Shown here: one piece after another, positions 1 to 7,449 of the stretch
Position numbering within the stretch: the stretch's first letter is position 1
Layout: every line of letters begins with the position of its first letter
Virus record (IMG/VR): IMGVR_UViG_3300017527_000123
Span: 1 to 64,000 of that record
Length of the DNA: 64,000 nt
Source of the DNA: a virus
Direction: 5' to 3' (one strand)
The notes under the pieces: model-generated
Databases searched by the model: none
The model's input: the letters and a program-made list of their open reading frames with translations, nothing else
What the model was told of the DNA's origin: nothing
Position numbers and translations under genes: made by a program

Positions 1-310
1 ATCTGCAACGATAGGGATATATTTCCAGGGCTGTCAGAAGTCCTGGCATGGGTTCATGGGTCACACCAAAATCAATTATCTCTTCATCACCTTTTTGCTG
101 TGCTTGCTTTTCATAGGCAATGGCATATGTTGGAAAGGCGGTTTCCTTTGTGATTTCTCCTGCATGTTCCATTGCATGAAGCTGAAGAACAACTTTGGGA
201 ATGTAGAAAGAAATGGTGATTTCTTCAAGCGGGTTTCTAATCTCTTCAACGATTGTTTGGCCGGAAGAAGGATCACCAAGTTTGGCACCTTTGACAGAAA
301 CTTTCTCCAT
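1..310 (-). CDS. hypothetical protein, cut by left edge
   Basis: The frame is open from an ATG at 308-310 to the window edge, giving 103 residues with no stop. An AAGGAG ribosome site lies seven bases upstream of the ATG. The protein begins MEKVSVKGAKLGDPSSGQ and shows no motif I recognise; it looks soluble and mixed alpha/beta. It is the last visible gene of the leftward transcript and follows a short hairpin-containing gap. Its C-terminus is outside the window, so length and function cannot be judged. Confidence 0.7.
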   Translation of the reverse strand, partial: MEKVSVKGAKLGDPSSGQTIVEEIRNPLEEITISFYIPKVVLQLHAMEHAGEITKETAFPTYAIAYEKQAQQKGDEEIIDFGVTHEPMPGLLTALEIYPYRCR

Positions 311-331
311 TGATCAACTCCTTGGAAGGAT

Positions 332-365
332 GCTTGCTCCCCCAGGAAAAAACAGGGGAGCAAGC
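332..365 (-). other. intergenic hairpin after a stop codon
   Basis: The arms GCTTGCTCCCC and GGGGAGCAAGC (11 bp, perfect) enclose a 12-base loop in the gap between two leftward genes. It lies eight bases past the upstream gene's stop codon and no T-run follows on the coding strand. It is therefore more likely an RNA stability or processing element, or a weak terminator, than a strong intrinsic terminator. Confidence 0.6.
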
Positions 366-372
366 CTTGCTT

Positions 373-582
373 CTACTGACTGATAATTTTGTTTCCCGCA
401 ATCAAGAACTTGCCGATCCCTTCCAAAACTTTCTGAAGGCCGGTCAGCTTTTTCATATGCTCTTGGTTCACCCAATAGGAATGAACAACACAGGGTGATT
501 GCATACACTTCATATAATTGCCTTTGTTGATGCAATGCTGGCAGGGATCTTGCGGAAGTTGAATTATGTTGTCCTTTGTCAT
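373..582 (-). CDS. small Cys-rich protein
   Basis: A 69-residue protein starting MTKDNIIQLPQD. I chose the ATG at 582 because an AGGGGA site precedes it and it avoids overlapping the upstream gene. Near the N-terminus four cysteines are spaced C-x2-C-x8-C-x3-C, which may bind zinc or iron-sulfur, followed by a basic helical half. No family recognised. Confidence 0.65.
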   Translation of the reverse strand: MTKDNIIQLPQDPCQHCINKGNYMKCMQSPCVVHSYWVNQEHMKKLTGLQKVLEGIGKFLIAGNKIISQ

Positions 583-592
583 CAACTTTCCC

Positions 593-1003
593 CTAATTGA
601 TTTGGAGATTTCCACAGGTTCCAGGTGGCGGCTCCGGCTTGGTGCTGGCAGTCACAATTGCTGTGACACACTGAACAGTTCCGGTGTCCCACCTTGAGCC
701 AACAACAACCTCATAGTCTGTGGAATATTCCAGGTCAGGAATTGTGATGGTGTTGGAAGTTGATTCGATTGTCTGCCACTCAGTTTCTCCAACCTTTCGA
801 TAGCTGAGAACATAGACAACTCTTGCCAAATCTTCAGGTGTCAATTCCCTCCCAAGTTCAGCACAATCACCAATGGCAGTTGTGTGAGTGGGAGCATCAA
901 AGGTTGCGGTCATTGTGGTTGCCGCCCATGCTGAAACTGTCATGGCATAGAACAGCACCAAGACCAATGTGATTTTCAGCCCTGCTTCCAGTTTCTTTTT
1001 CAT
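593..1003 (-). CDS. secreted FN3-like protein
   Basis: A 136-residue protein with a classical signal peptide: basic MKKKLEAGLK, a hydrophobic core to about residue 22, and cleavage probably after SAWAA. The mature part looks like one fibronectin-type-III-like beta sandwich, with the pattern YVLSYRKVGETEW followed by IPDLEYSTDYEVVV. Four cysteines in the exported part could form disulfides. The ribosome site is AAGGAGAAAGAAA. FN3 domains are common in phage surface proteins, but an exported version in the early arm suggests a host-envelope function such as superinfection exclusion (inference). Confidence 0.7.
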   Translation of the reverse strand: MKKKLEAGLKITLVLVLFYAMTVSAWAATTMTATFDAPTHTTAIGDCAELGRELTPEDLARVVYVLSYRKVGETEWQTIESTSNTITIPDLEYSTDYEVVVGSRWDTGTVQCVTAIVTASTKPEPPPGTCGNLQIN

Positions 1004-1087
1004 TTTCTTTCTCCTTCTCTTGGGGTTTATAAAAAATTTAATAGAATACTAACACAAACCACACCCTGAAAACAGAGCCTTTTTTAT

Positions 1088-1750
1088 TTATTCCAACTCA
1101 CTGACAATGGCTGAATATTTCCCGAATTGGCCGCTTGATGGACTTCCTGGCCGCCAATCCAAAAGGCCAATCAACACTCCCCCAATATCAACAATCTGCT
1201 GAAGGACTTTCTGATCAATGCCGGAAACTTCGGGATCAACTGAAAGCCCAATTGAGCATGTCCAATTCCTGAACAGTGGGCGGCATCTGATGTGTTTTGA
1301 TTTGCCTATGGCGGCACGTTTCAGGAAGAGTTCAAACCCCAGATCATTTGCAACTTCTTTGTGTTTTTTGAAATCCAATTCTCCAATCAGGGACTTGATA
1401 GGTTGCCAGGGAATTTTGTTTCCATCTATGATCAGAGGGAATCCAATGTCATCAAGAATGATTTGGGAGGTCAGTTTTTTGAAAGTCTCTTTTCCTTTTC
1501 CGGTTTTTATCTTCACACCAGCATCCCTGAAATGGGTCATCAAGCAATCAGCATCCAACACCAAATCCTCACCGTTCTGGTAGACATAGCCAACCCAAGT
1601 CCAGGGCGGTGAACGGTCATCTGCTGTCACACTGATTTGTTTGTTGGCCGGATCTTTCCGCCACTCCTTGATGCTTTCATCATATTCCAAATTGTCTTTG
1701 TGCATGATCAGAGGAGTTGTTCCTGTGAAATCAATTTTGAATCTCTTCAT
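1088..1750 (-). CDS. conserved phage hypothetical protein (GTTPLIMH type)
   Basis: A 220-residue protein from an ATG at 1750 behind an AGGAACAGAG site. It opens MKRFKIDFTGTTPLIMHKDN. I recall similar TGTTPLLMH-type openings in phage hypothetical proteins, but know no function. The predicted structure is mixed beta with a C-terminal glycine-rich stretch (RPGSPSSGQFGKYSA) that looks like a loop or ligand-binding turn. It is the last gene before the 5-bp-period tract in genome position, lying just downstream of that tract in transcription. Confidence 0.6.
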   Translation of the reverse strand: MKRFKIDFTGTTPLIMHKDNLEYDESIKEWRKDPANKQISVTADDRSPPWTWVGYVYQNGEDLVLDADCLMTHFRDAGVKIKTGKGKETFKKLTSQIILDDIGFPLIIDGNKIPWQPIKSLIGELDFKKHKEVANDLGFELFLKRAAIGKSKHIRCRPLFRNWTCSIGLSVDPEVSGIDQKVLQQIVDIGGVLIGLLDWRPGSPSSGQFGKYSAIVSELE

Positions 1751-1789
1751 TCTCTGTTCCTTTCTAATGATCTTCACTTGCTAATGATT

Positions 1790-2545
1790 GATTGATCTTG
1801 CCTTGATCCTTGCCCTGCCTTGCCTCTCCCGCCTTTCCATGATATGCCACACCCTGCCTTGCCATGATCCTTGCCTCACACCACCTTGCCAGTCCATTCC
1901 CCTCCTCACCGCACAGGGCCGTTCCCTGCCTCACCATTCCAAGGCCCACCATCCCAGGTTCCTTGCCTTTCCTAGCCATGCCGATCCTGGCCGCACCCGA
2001 CACAACCGAACCTTCCCGCCCATTCCGCACCGCACCGCACCTTTCCTTGATCCAAGCCACACCAAACCTCACCAGACCAGACAAGAACATTCCATGTCTC
2101 ACCACACCCTTCCTTGTTCCTTGCCGTTCCACTCCTCACCTCTCCTCCCCTCTCAATTCCTCACCGCACCTTCCCACACTTCACCAAGCCATGATCCCTG
2201 CCTTACACCACCTTGCCACTCCTTGCTTCTCCTCACCTTCCTTTCCATCCCAGACCTCATCCCACAAAGCCAAGATCCTTGCCATGCCATGCCGCACAAG
2301 ACCATGCTGTTCCAGGCAACACAATTCCTTGCCCTGCCTCACCATGCCGTTCCCCTCCTTGTTCCTTGCCGTTCCAATCCTCACCTCCCCTTCCCGTTCC
2401 TAACACCACCAAGAACCATCCCATTCCCAACCGTGCCTCACCATGCCGCACCATTCCAAAAAAGCCCTCACCTTGATCCTTGCCGTGCCTTGCCATGCCG
2501 AACCGTGCCGAACAACACCACTCCGGTGCTTGCCAAACACCACCA
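1790..2545. repeat. non-coding tract with 5-bp period (NNNCC on +, GGNNN on -)
   Basis: About 750 bases in which a CC dinucleotide recurs roughly every five bases on the + strand (for example TTGCC AGTCC ATTCC). The + strand is strongly depleted in G. Longer units are also duplicated: a roughly 34-base block beginning CATGATCCTTGCC near 1860 recurs near 2190, and a block beginning CTTGTTCCTTGCCGTTCC recurs near 2110 and 2357. Open frames exist on both strands but encode only repetitive H/P/S/L or G/R/M-rich strings without ribosome sites. The tract separates two leftward genes and looks like a recombination, replication or regulatory element rather than coding DNA. Confidence 0.85.
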
Positions 2546-2551
2546 AGATCC

Positions 2552-3028
2552 TCACCCGTTTTCTTTTTTATCCAGCAAAGGCAATGGTGCCTTGCTCCTC
2601 AGTCTTGCCGCTTCAATGAACCGCTTGCCAAGATTCTCAATGAAGTCCAGCTTCCTTGACTGTGTTGGTTCAATCTGATCCCTGTCCACACAGCCAGCAA
2701 CTTGCAAACTCCTTGTGGCATAGGCGGAAGCCGTTGAGAATTTCTTGGCAGAGATGTCAACCTTGAGATTGTCATCTGCAACAATGAAAGCCTCTCCGCT
2801 GACTGTGCCAACAACAATTCCTTTGGACAGCAATTCCTTTCTCCAAACATTTGTGACTGTTCGGAATCTCTTTGATCCATAGGGACTCCCAATCATTTCA
2901 CCAATTTCAACATATGGAATCTTTCTGTCACTGGTGAGTGATTCATCTGGGATCTTCTCCCTGATCTTTGCAATGTCTGGCGCAACTGGAATGAAGCCTC
3001 TGAAGATTCTTGCTTTCCTTTGTTCCAT
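2552..3028 (-). CDS. hypothetical protein
   Basis: A 158-residue basic protein with a GGAGGG ribosome site upstream of the ATG at 3028. The middle (residues about 40-75) reads YVEIGEMIGSPYGSKRFRTV, resembling a small helix-turn-helix-like segment followed by a beta hairpin. A DNA-binding role is possible but unproven. It ends only a few bases before the 5-bp-period tract and follows the Rad50 C-terminal gene. Confidence 0.6.
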   Translation of the reverse strand: MEQRKARIFRGFIPVAPDIAKIREKIPDESLTSDRKIPYVEIGEMIGSPYGSKRFRTVTNVWRKELLSKGIVVGTVSGEAFIVADDNLKVDISAKKFSTASAYATRSLQVAGCVDRDQIEPTQSRKLDFIENLGKRFIEAARLRSKAPLPLLDKKENG

Positions 3029-3040
3029 GAAATGCCCTCC

Positions 3041-3658
3041 CTATTTTAATTTTTCTACTATGGAATTTCTGTCTTTATAGTTGACCTGATAGCAGGAATC
3101 AAAAGCAGGAATGAGGTTGTCATCATGGGTGACTATTATGAACTGAATGTCCAACCTCTCTGAGAGTTCCTTCAACATCCTGCCAGCCCTTTCAGACAAT
3201 GCGCCCAACCATCTGAAAGGCTCATCAAGTATCATCACATTTCTGGAACGTGGGTTCTCCAAATACCAGAGAACAATTTTTATTCCAAGGGAAATGATGT
3301 CAAGGATTCCGCCGCCGCAGTCATCGGCAGGATTCAATTCCTCATCATTTTCAAAGACAGCAATTCGGCATTCCGTTCTGTTCCTCTTTTGTTCAAGGAT
3401 CAGCTTGCATTGGAAATCCCTTTCTTCATAAACTGATTGAACTGCTGAAGACACAAGGGATTCAATTCTGTCAGTGAAATTCTTTTGAGCCTGTTCACCA
3501 GCCAGGATGATGATGTCCCTGGCCTGTTCATGATCCCTCATTTGCTCATCCAAAAAATCAATGTCAGATCCGTGCTGTTTGATTTGTTCCCCATAGATTT
3601 TTTGTTTTGCTTTGACCTCTGCCAAGTCTTCCTTCAGATCATTGATCTTCCGTTCCAT
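3041..3658 (-). CDS. Rad50/SbcC-like ATPase, C-terminal lobe
   Basis: A 205-residue protein carrying only the second half of a Rad50/SbcC ABC ATPase. It has about 60 residues of coiled coil, then a signature-like CGGGILDIISLGI (about 114-126), Walker B VMILDEP (141-147) and H-loop IVTHDD (H178). The partner N-terminal half with Walker A is the gene at 4813-5790. Three starts are possible (TTG 3673, ATG 3667, ATG 3658); I prefer 3658, where GAGG is nine bases upstream. It overlaps the small coiled-coil gene before it. Known family role: with Mre11 it resects or trims DNA ends. No hook motif is present in this piece. Confidence 0.8.
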   Translation of the reverse strand: MERKINDLKEDLAEVKAKQKIYGEQIKQHGSDIDFLDEQMRDHEQARDIIILAGEQAQKNFTDRIESLVSSAVQSVYEERDFQCKLILEQKRNRTECRIAVFENDEELNPADDCGGGILDIISLGIKIVLWYLENPRSRNVMILDEPFRWLGALSERAGRMLKELSERLDIQFIIVTHDDNLIPAFDSCYQVNYKDRNSIVEKLK

Positions 3659-3887
3659 AGAGTTCATCCTCAATTGTTTTGATCAATCGTTTCATTGCAT
3701 CATCATTTTTCTGCAACTCTTCCTTGATTGCTTTGATTCTTTCTTGTGCCTGCTTCTCATCTTCGATGTTGAGAGAATCCTTCATGTCCTGCAAAAGTTC
3801 AAGTTCCCTTTGGCCCTCAATCTTCAGCAAGGCTTTTGTGTTGGCAATCTCTTCTTTGATTGCTTTCAGTTTGCTCTCAAAACTCAT
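3639..3887 (-). CDS. small coiled-coil protein, possible Rad50 arm piece
   Basis: An 82-residue protein that is almost all heptad-like helix rich in K, E and L (MSFESKLKAIKEEIANTK). It sits between the Mre11 gene, which it overlaps by the ATGA junction, and the Rad50 C-terminal gene. Its length plus the 60-residue coil of the C-terminal gene roughly matches the 155-residue outgoing coil of the N-terminal gene. It may therefore supply the missing part of the returning arm (inference). It could instead be an unrelated small coiled-coil subunit. Confidence 0.65.
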   Translation of the reverse strand: MSFESKLKAIKEEIANTKALLKIEGQRELELLQDMKDSLNIEDEKQAQERIKAIKEELQKNDDAMKRLIKTIEDELYGTEDQ

Positions 3888-4816
3888 TTCATTTTCTCCA
3901 TTAGCATTGATGATAAAATCTCTTTGACATTCTCACCACCATCGAATGCCTCAAGAAAGTTTTGCAAGATTGCCAGGAAGTCAGTTCCCTTTTCCTGAAC
4001 TTCCTTGATGGAAGAAATAAATTCATCCATCATGTCAATTGATGATGTGGCCCTTTCCGTTTCTCTGCCTGCCACTCTGATGCAGTTGTCATGATGTTCA
4101 AAGGGAAGAGTTGCCCATTGATGATTTATTTTTTTTCCATTTATATCAATGATCCAATATCCAGGTTCATGCAAAAACAGATCAGAGGTTTTCCTGATCA
4201 TTGGGCCGGAGTTGACAATCAACCGTTCCTTCTCCTTCTTGCTGAATGTCCTGTGTTGATCCCCACAAATTATGAGGTTGTATTTTGATTGATCCCTCAG
4301 AAAGATGTTGGCCTTTCTATATTCCTGATTGGGATTCAATTCAATGTCACTGATGTTGGCATGGATCACAAGGATGTTGAAAGCCTTTGGATCTTTTGGT
4401 TCTGGAATCTCCTGGCCGAAACTGCAACCATAATAATTGACAGAAGTTTTTTCACTTGTGGAAACCATTGGAGTTTCATTCAGGATCTTGACAAAGCCTG
4501 CCGCTTCTAAAACTCCCAAGGATGTGTTGGATCTTGTTCCTTCAGAATAAAGATAGGTGTCATGCTGACCGAAGACAGCCAGAACAGGTTGATCAAGATA
4601 GTCATCAAGAAGATTGATGATCTTGGGAAGCAGGAACCATGATCTTGGTTTGTCGAATAGATCACCAGCAACAACAAGTTCCACTTCCTCATCATTGTTC
4701 TTTATGAAGTCCAGCAGGCTTTCAAGTTTTTCAATCTGTGTCTCAACCACATTGTCAGCACGGCAACCAAAGTTTTTATCTGTCAAGTGTATATCAGCCA
4801 AAGCAATCAATCTCAT
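3884..4816 (-). CDS. Mre11/SbcD-like nuclease (T4 gp47 type)
   Basis: A 310-residue calcineurin-like metallophosphoesterase, the expected length for SbcD/gp47. The motifs appear in order: ADIHLTD (residues 7-13), GDLFD (about 51-55), GQHD, IHAN, and CGDQH. The usual GNHD motif is GQHD here, an Asn-to-Gln change at a metal-ligand position. Family role: Mn-dependent exo/endonuclease acting with Rad50/SbcC on DNA ends during recombination. It overlaps both neighbours by ATGA junctions, between the Rad50 N-terminal gene and the small coil gene, so the pieces are translationally coupled. Confidence 0.85.
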   Translation of the reverse strand: MRLIALADIHLTDKNFGCRADNVVETQIEKLESLLDFIKNNDEEVELVVAGDLFDKPRSWFLLPKIINLLDDYLDQPVLAVFGQHDTYLYSEGTRSNTSLGVLEAAGFVKILNETPMVSTSEKTSVNYYGCSFGQEIPEPKDPKAFNILVIHANISDIELNPNQEYRKANIFLRDQSKYNLIICGDQHRTFSKKEKERLIVNSGPMIRKTSDLFLHEPGYWIIDINGKKINHQWATLPFEHHDNCIRVAGRETERATSSIDMMDEFISSIKEVQEKGTDFLAILQNFLEAFDGGENVKEILSSMLMEKMK

Positions 4817-5790
4817 TGGAAAGACCTCTTGATCAATTGTTGAATGTTGAGTGGGGTTTCACAGGTTGGACAGATTTCTTGTTGACTGAGCAGTTCTTCC
4901 AATTCCTTTTTCAGCCGTTTCAGATTCTCTGTCTTCTTCCTGTTCCTGGCAACAAGGAAAATATATCCTTCAACCAGTTGTTGATCCTGAAGCAATGACT
5001 CTCTCTTCTCTGCCAACTTTTCATGCCTGACAATCTTCTTTTCAACACTGGAAATCCTGGCAGAAATTTCTTCAGCTTCTTTCAACTTCTCTCTGCATTC
5101 TTCCAGGTCATCAATGAATCCAAGCAGGCTGGTTTCTTCAGCATCCAGGGCTTTCTTCTTTCTGGAAAGAACATCCAATCTGTTTATGTATTTTTCAACC
5201 TTGGGAATGTCAGGAAGATTGGCAACACTGTCTTCAATCTTGTCTCTTTCAATTTCCTTGAATTTGATTTCCCTTGAGAAGCCGCCAATCTTTTTGCTCA
5301 GATCAGAAACAAATTCATCAACCTGTTCCAGGTGGGTGACTCTGTTGATTGTCTTTGCAATCTCTCCGCTTGAGGAAGTGACAAGGAAGGGAGGATCAAG
5401 TTGACTCTGGAAATTCAACTCACCCAGATTCAACACCTGAAGGATCTTGTCAGGAACAGTCTGACTTCCCTTCCACTTCTCACCGTTCAATTCATAGAAA
5501 GTTTCCTTCAGTGAAATCTTCCCATCCTTTGCTTCGGTCATTATTTTGGTGAGGATTATTTTCTCACCTGAGTTGAGAATCACTTCAACGGTGCAAGGCT
5601 CTTTGACATCGGCTTGGTTGTTGAAATACCTTGCACCCTGTGGGCGGTTGTTTGCTAATAGATTGAAGGCTCTGAGAATTGCAGTCTTCCCACTTTGAGA
5701 GATTCCCACAATGCCATTGATGCCTGGGGCAAACTCCAATTCAGTTGATTTGTGTGACTGAAAGTTTTTGATGCTGATTGATTTGATCAT
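4813..5790 (-). CDS. Rad50/SbcC-like ATPase, N-terminal lobe with zinc hook
   Basis: A 325-residue protein from ATG 5790, chosen because it forms an ATGA overlap with the previous stop and has a GGGAG site; an in-frame ATG at 5808 has no spacing from its ribosome site. It has a Rad50-type opening MIKSISIKNFQSH, Walker A GISQSGKT (29-36), ATPase lobe to about 150, coiled coil 150-305, and CPTC at 307-310 matching the CxxC zinc hook. It stops 15 residues after the hook, so the returning coil and second lobe lie in other genes. With the Mre11-like gene it forms the phage end-processing complex. Confidence 0.8.
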   Translation of the reverse strand: MIKSISIKNFQSHKSTELEFAPGINGIVGISQSGKTAILRAFNLLANNRPQGARYFNNQADVKEPCTVEVILNSGEKIILTKIMTEAKDGKISLKETFYELNGEKWKGSQTVPDKILQVLNLGELNFQSQLDPPFLVTSSSGEIAKTINRVTHLEQVDEFVSDLSKKIGGFSREIKFKEIERDKIEDSVANLPDIPKVEKYINRLDVLSRKKKALDAEETSLLGFIDDLEECREKLKEAEEISARISSVEKKIVRHEKLAEKRESLLQDQQLVEGYIFLVARNRKKTENLKRLKKELEELLSQQEICPTCETPLNIQQLIKRSFQ

Positions 5791-6122
5791 GATTTTCGCA
5801 TCTCCCACCTGTGATATATTTTTGCAAACAGAAGGATGGCAATGCCAAAAATGAAAATGGTCTTGCTTGTTCGGAATTGATCTTGAATGTCTTTCAACTG
5901 TGCATTGCAGGCTTCCAACTCTTTTTGTATTTGTTCAAGTTCAGGCTCCTCTTGTTCAAGTTCAGGCTCCTCTTGTTCAAGTTCAGGCTCCTCTTGTTCA
6001 AGCAACTCTTCCACAAGTTCAGGCTTCCCTTTGATTTCCAACTCTGGCATTTCTAAAATGAGAGAGGCAGAGGCAGGCACAGCAGTTGGAATGGCAAGAA
6101 GGATTATCAAAAGCAAAACCAT
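5787..6122 (-). CDS. membrane protein with acidic heptad repeats
   Basis: A 111-residue protein with an N-terminal hydrophobic segment resembling a signal peptide (MVLLLIILLAIPTAVPASA), an acidic stretch with three tandem copies of a 7-residue unit EEPELEQ, a helical region with one Cys, and a C-terminal membrane segment (IFIFGIAILLFAKIYH). The topology suggests an exported, C-terminally anchored helical rod. A strong AAGGAG site precedes it. No family recognised; it may act at the host envelope. Confidence 0.7.
   Translation of the reverse strand: MVLLLIILLAIPTAVPASASLILEMPELEIKGKPELVEELLEQEEPELEQEEPELEQEEPELEQIQKELEACNAQLKDIQDQFRTSKTIFIFGIAILLFAKIYHRWEMRKS
5931..6002. repeat. 21-bp tandem repeat inside a gene
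   Basis: About 3.4 perfect head-to-tail copies of a 21-bp unit beginning TTGTTCAAGTTCAGGCTCC. The unit length is a multiple of three, so each copy adds seven acidic residues to the membrane protein. Perfect identity suggests recent expansion by slippage. Confidence 0.95.
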
Positions 6123-6123
6123 T

Positions 6124-6480
6124 TCACTTCTCCTTCATAAACTTTTTCAAGATCCAATCGAGAACATTCAGAGAAGCATTCAAGACAATATCAAAATAAT
6201 AAACTCCATAATAATATTTGGCGGCATGTGCAAACACAAAATCATCTGGTGAAATAAACTCAATGGGAACACCTCTGTCATCTATGTTCCAAATTCGATC
6301 AACCAAAAAATAGTGCCACCATAATAATCCGTTGAGTTCTGGGTTGTTCATGTCAATGGTGAAGGGCTTGGGGATTGGATAGTCTCCCATGTAGACAACG
6401 GTTTCAAGGCCATCAACCATGTTATCCATCCAGACCATTTTTCCTTTCTTCATTTTTACAAGTCTTTTTCTTCTTTCCAT
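6124..6480 (-). CDS. hypothetical protein
   Basis: A 118-residue protein with an excellent AAGGAGGAG site before ATG 6480. The basic start (MERRKRLVKMKKGK) is followed by an aromatic-rich body (NGLLWWHYFLVDRIW, KYYYGVYYFDIVL) that may be membrane-associated. It overlaps the end of the preceding zinc-ribbon gene by 59 bases. No function recognised. Confidence 0.6.
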   Translation of the reverse strand: MERRKRLVKMKKGKMVWMDNMVDGLETVVYMGDYPIPKPFTIDMNNPELNGLLWWHYFLVDRIWNIDDRGVPIEFISPDDFVFAHAAKYYYGVYYFDIVLNASLNVLDWILKKFMKEK

Positions 6481-6763
6481 GAACTCCTCCTTTTCTCAAA
6501 ATCAAATATATGTTTGCAATGCTCAGATCAAACATGATGGTCAAGGCTTTTGCCGGAGTTCCTGATTTGAACTTGGCAACAATGTTTTCATTCCTGATTC
6601 TTTTCAGTTCCCTTGAGCCTGCGGCTCTGCTCTTTTTTGGGACAGCTTCAGAAACACTGACAGTTTCCCAATATTGATCACAGTGAGGGCAAATGAAAGT
6701 GGTTCTCCCTTGATTCAGATTCTCCATACACTTTGCACAAACCAATTCAATTTTCCGTTTCAT
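6422..6763 (-). CDS. zinc-ribbon / HTH regulator-like protein
   Basis: A 113-residue protein starting MKRKIELVCAKCMENL. Two CxxC pairs (CAKC and CPHC, 18 apart) form a zinc ribbon in the first 35 residues. A basic linker follows, then a helix-turn-helix-like segment (IVAKFKSGTPAKALTIMFDL) near residues 65-100. The architecture suggests a small DNA-binding regulator. Start 6763 has a TGGAAG site and overlaps the upstream gene end by 17 bases. It could equally be a structural DNA-binding accessory protein. Confidence 0.6.
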   Translation of the reverse strand: MKRKIELVCAKCMENLNQGRTTFICPHCDQYWETVSVSEAVPKKSRAAGSRELKRIRNENIVAKFKSGTPAKALTIMFDLSIANIYLILRKGGVHGKKKKTCKNEERKNGLDG

Positions 6764-6962
6764 CTTCCACAATATCAATCTTGGTGACGATTTGTTTTCC
6801 ATTGCTCTTGTTCACAATCAGCTTGACTTCCTTGTCACTCATGAGGATGTTGGCGGCATCATCATCAAGAGGGAAGTCAGAGGCTTCAACTAGGCTTCTT
6901 ATTATTGTTACTATTTCCGTTGGTTCGAAAAAGTTGTATTGAGTAGCAATGATCAGTTTCAT
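6747..6962 (-). CDS. small hypothetical protein
   Basis: A 71-residue protein starting MKLIIATQYNFFEPTEIV behind an AAGGAGACAGA site at ATG 6962. A longer upstream extension in frame is hydrophobic and lacks its own site, so I reject it. The protein is acidic toward the C-terminus and has no recognised domain. Confidence 0.6.
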   Translation of the reverse strand: MKLIIATQYNFFEPTEIVTIIRSLVEASDFPLDDDAANILMSDKEVKLIVNKSNGKQIVTKIDIVEDETEN

Positions 6963-7101
6963 TCTGTCTCCTTTTGAAATCTTCAACGGCTTTGTCAAAT
7001 TGCTTGTTTCTAATTTTAGCACAATGAAAAAACAACAACACCAAAAAACAGAGGATGAACCAAGCAACAAAACCAAGGACAATGCCAATGAAGAGTTTCA
7101 T
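6886..7101 (-). CDS. small single-pass membrane protein
   Basis: A 71-residue protein with an N-terminal membrane segment (FIGIVLGFVAWFILCFLVLLFF) and a short basic cytoplasmic tail. AGGAGG precedes ATG 7101. Its last 25 codons overlap the next gene in another frame, so the true end is credible but the tail may have little function. Confidence 0.55.
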   Translation of the reverse strand: MKLFIGIVLGFVAWFILCFLVLLFFHCAKIRNKQFDKAVEDFKRRQNETDHCYSIQLFRTNGNSNNNKKPS

Positions 7102-7119
7102 TCCTGCCTCCTCACAAAA

Positions 7120-7446
7120 CTATCTATTGTCACCAGAACCGGAGAGTGCATTTTTTATTTTTCGGTTCTGAAGTTTTTGGATGTTCACAGTGGCAACATC
7201 TTGAAGATCAATTCCCAAATCAGAGGCAAGGTTTGCAAGATACCAAAGGACATCACCCATCTCCTTCATTATCTCAAAAACCTTTGAAGCGGTCAGTTCA
7301 CCTTTGTCATCTCTGATGAACTTCTTCACCTTCTCTGCCACTTCACCTGACTCACCACAAAGCCCAAGGGCCGGATAAACTATCTTGTATTCACTTGGAT
7401 AGATGGCGGTTTGCCTTGCCAACTCTTGATATTTATTTATATTCAT
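7120..7446 (-). CDS. MazG-like nucleotide pyrophosphohydrolase
   Basis: A 108-residue all-alpha NTP pyrophosphohydrolase. Family motifs visible are GLCGESGEVAEKVKK (about 28-42, the first acidic metal-binding helix) and EMGDVLWYLANLA (about 65-77, the second). Such enzymes hydrolyse (d)NTPs to monophosphates and pyrophosphate; phage versions may adjust dNTP pools or alarmone signalling. The length fits a single-domain MazG-like protein. It follows the RuvC-like gene with a three-base gap. Confidence 0.8.
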   Translation of the reverse strand: MNINKYQELARQTAIYPSEYKIVYPALGLCGESGEVAEKVKKFIRDDKGELTASKVFEIMKEMGDVLWYLANLASDLGIDLQDVATVNIQKLQNRKIKNALSGSGDNR

Positions 7447-7449
7447 TAT

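Noticed and set aside
1788-2678. A 296-codon open frame on the + strand, with frames also open on the minus strand
   Set aside because: It covers the 5-bp-period tract. The translation is a repetitive P/H/S/L string, with no ribosome site, and it runs against the leftward operon into the next gene.
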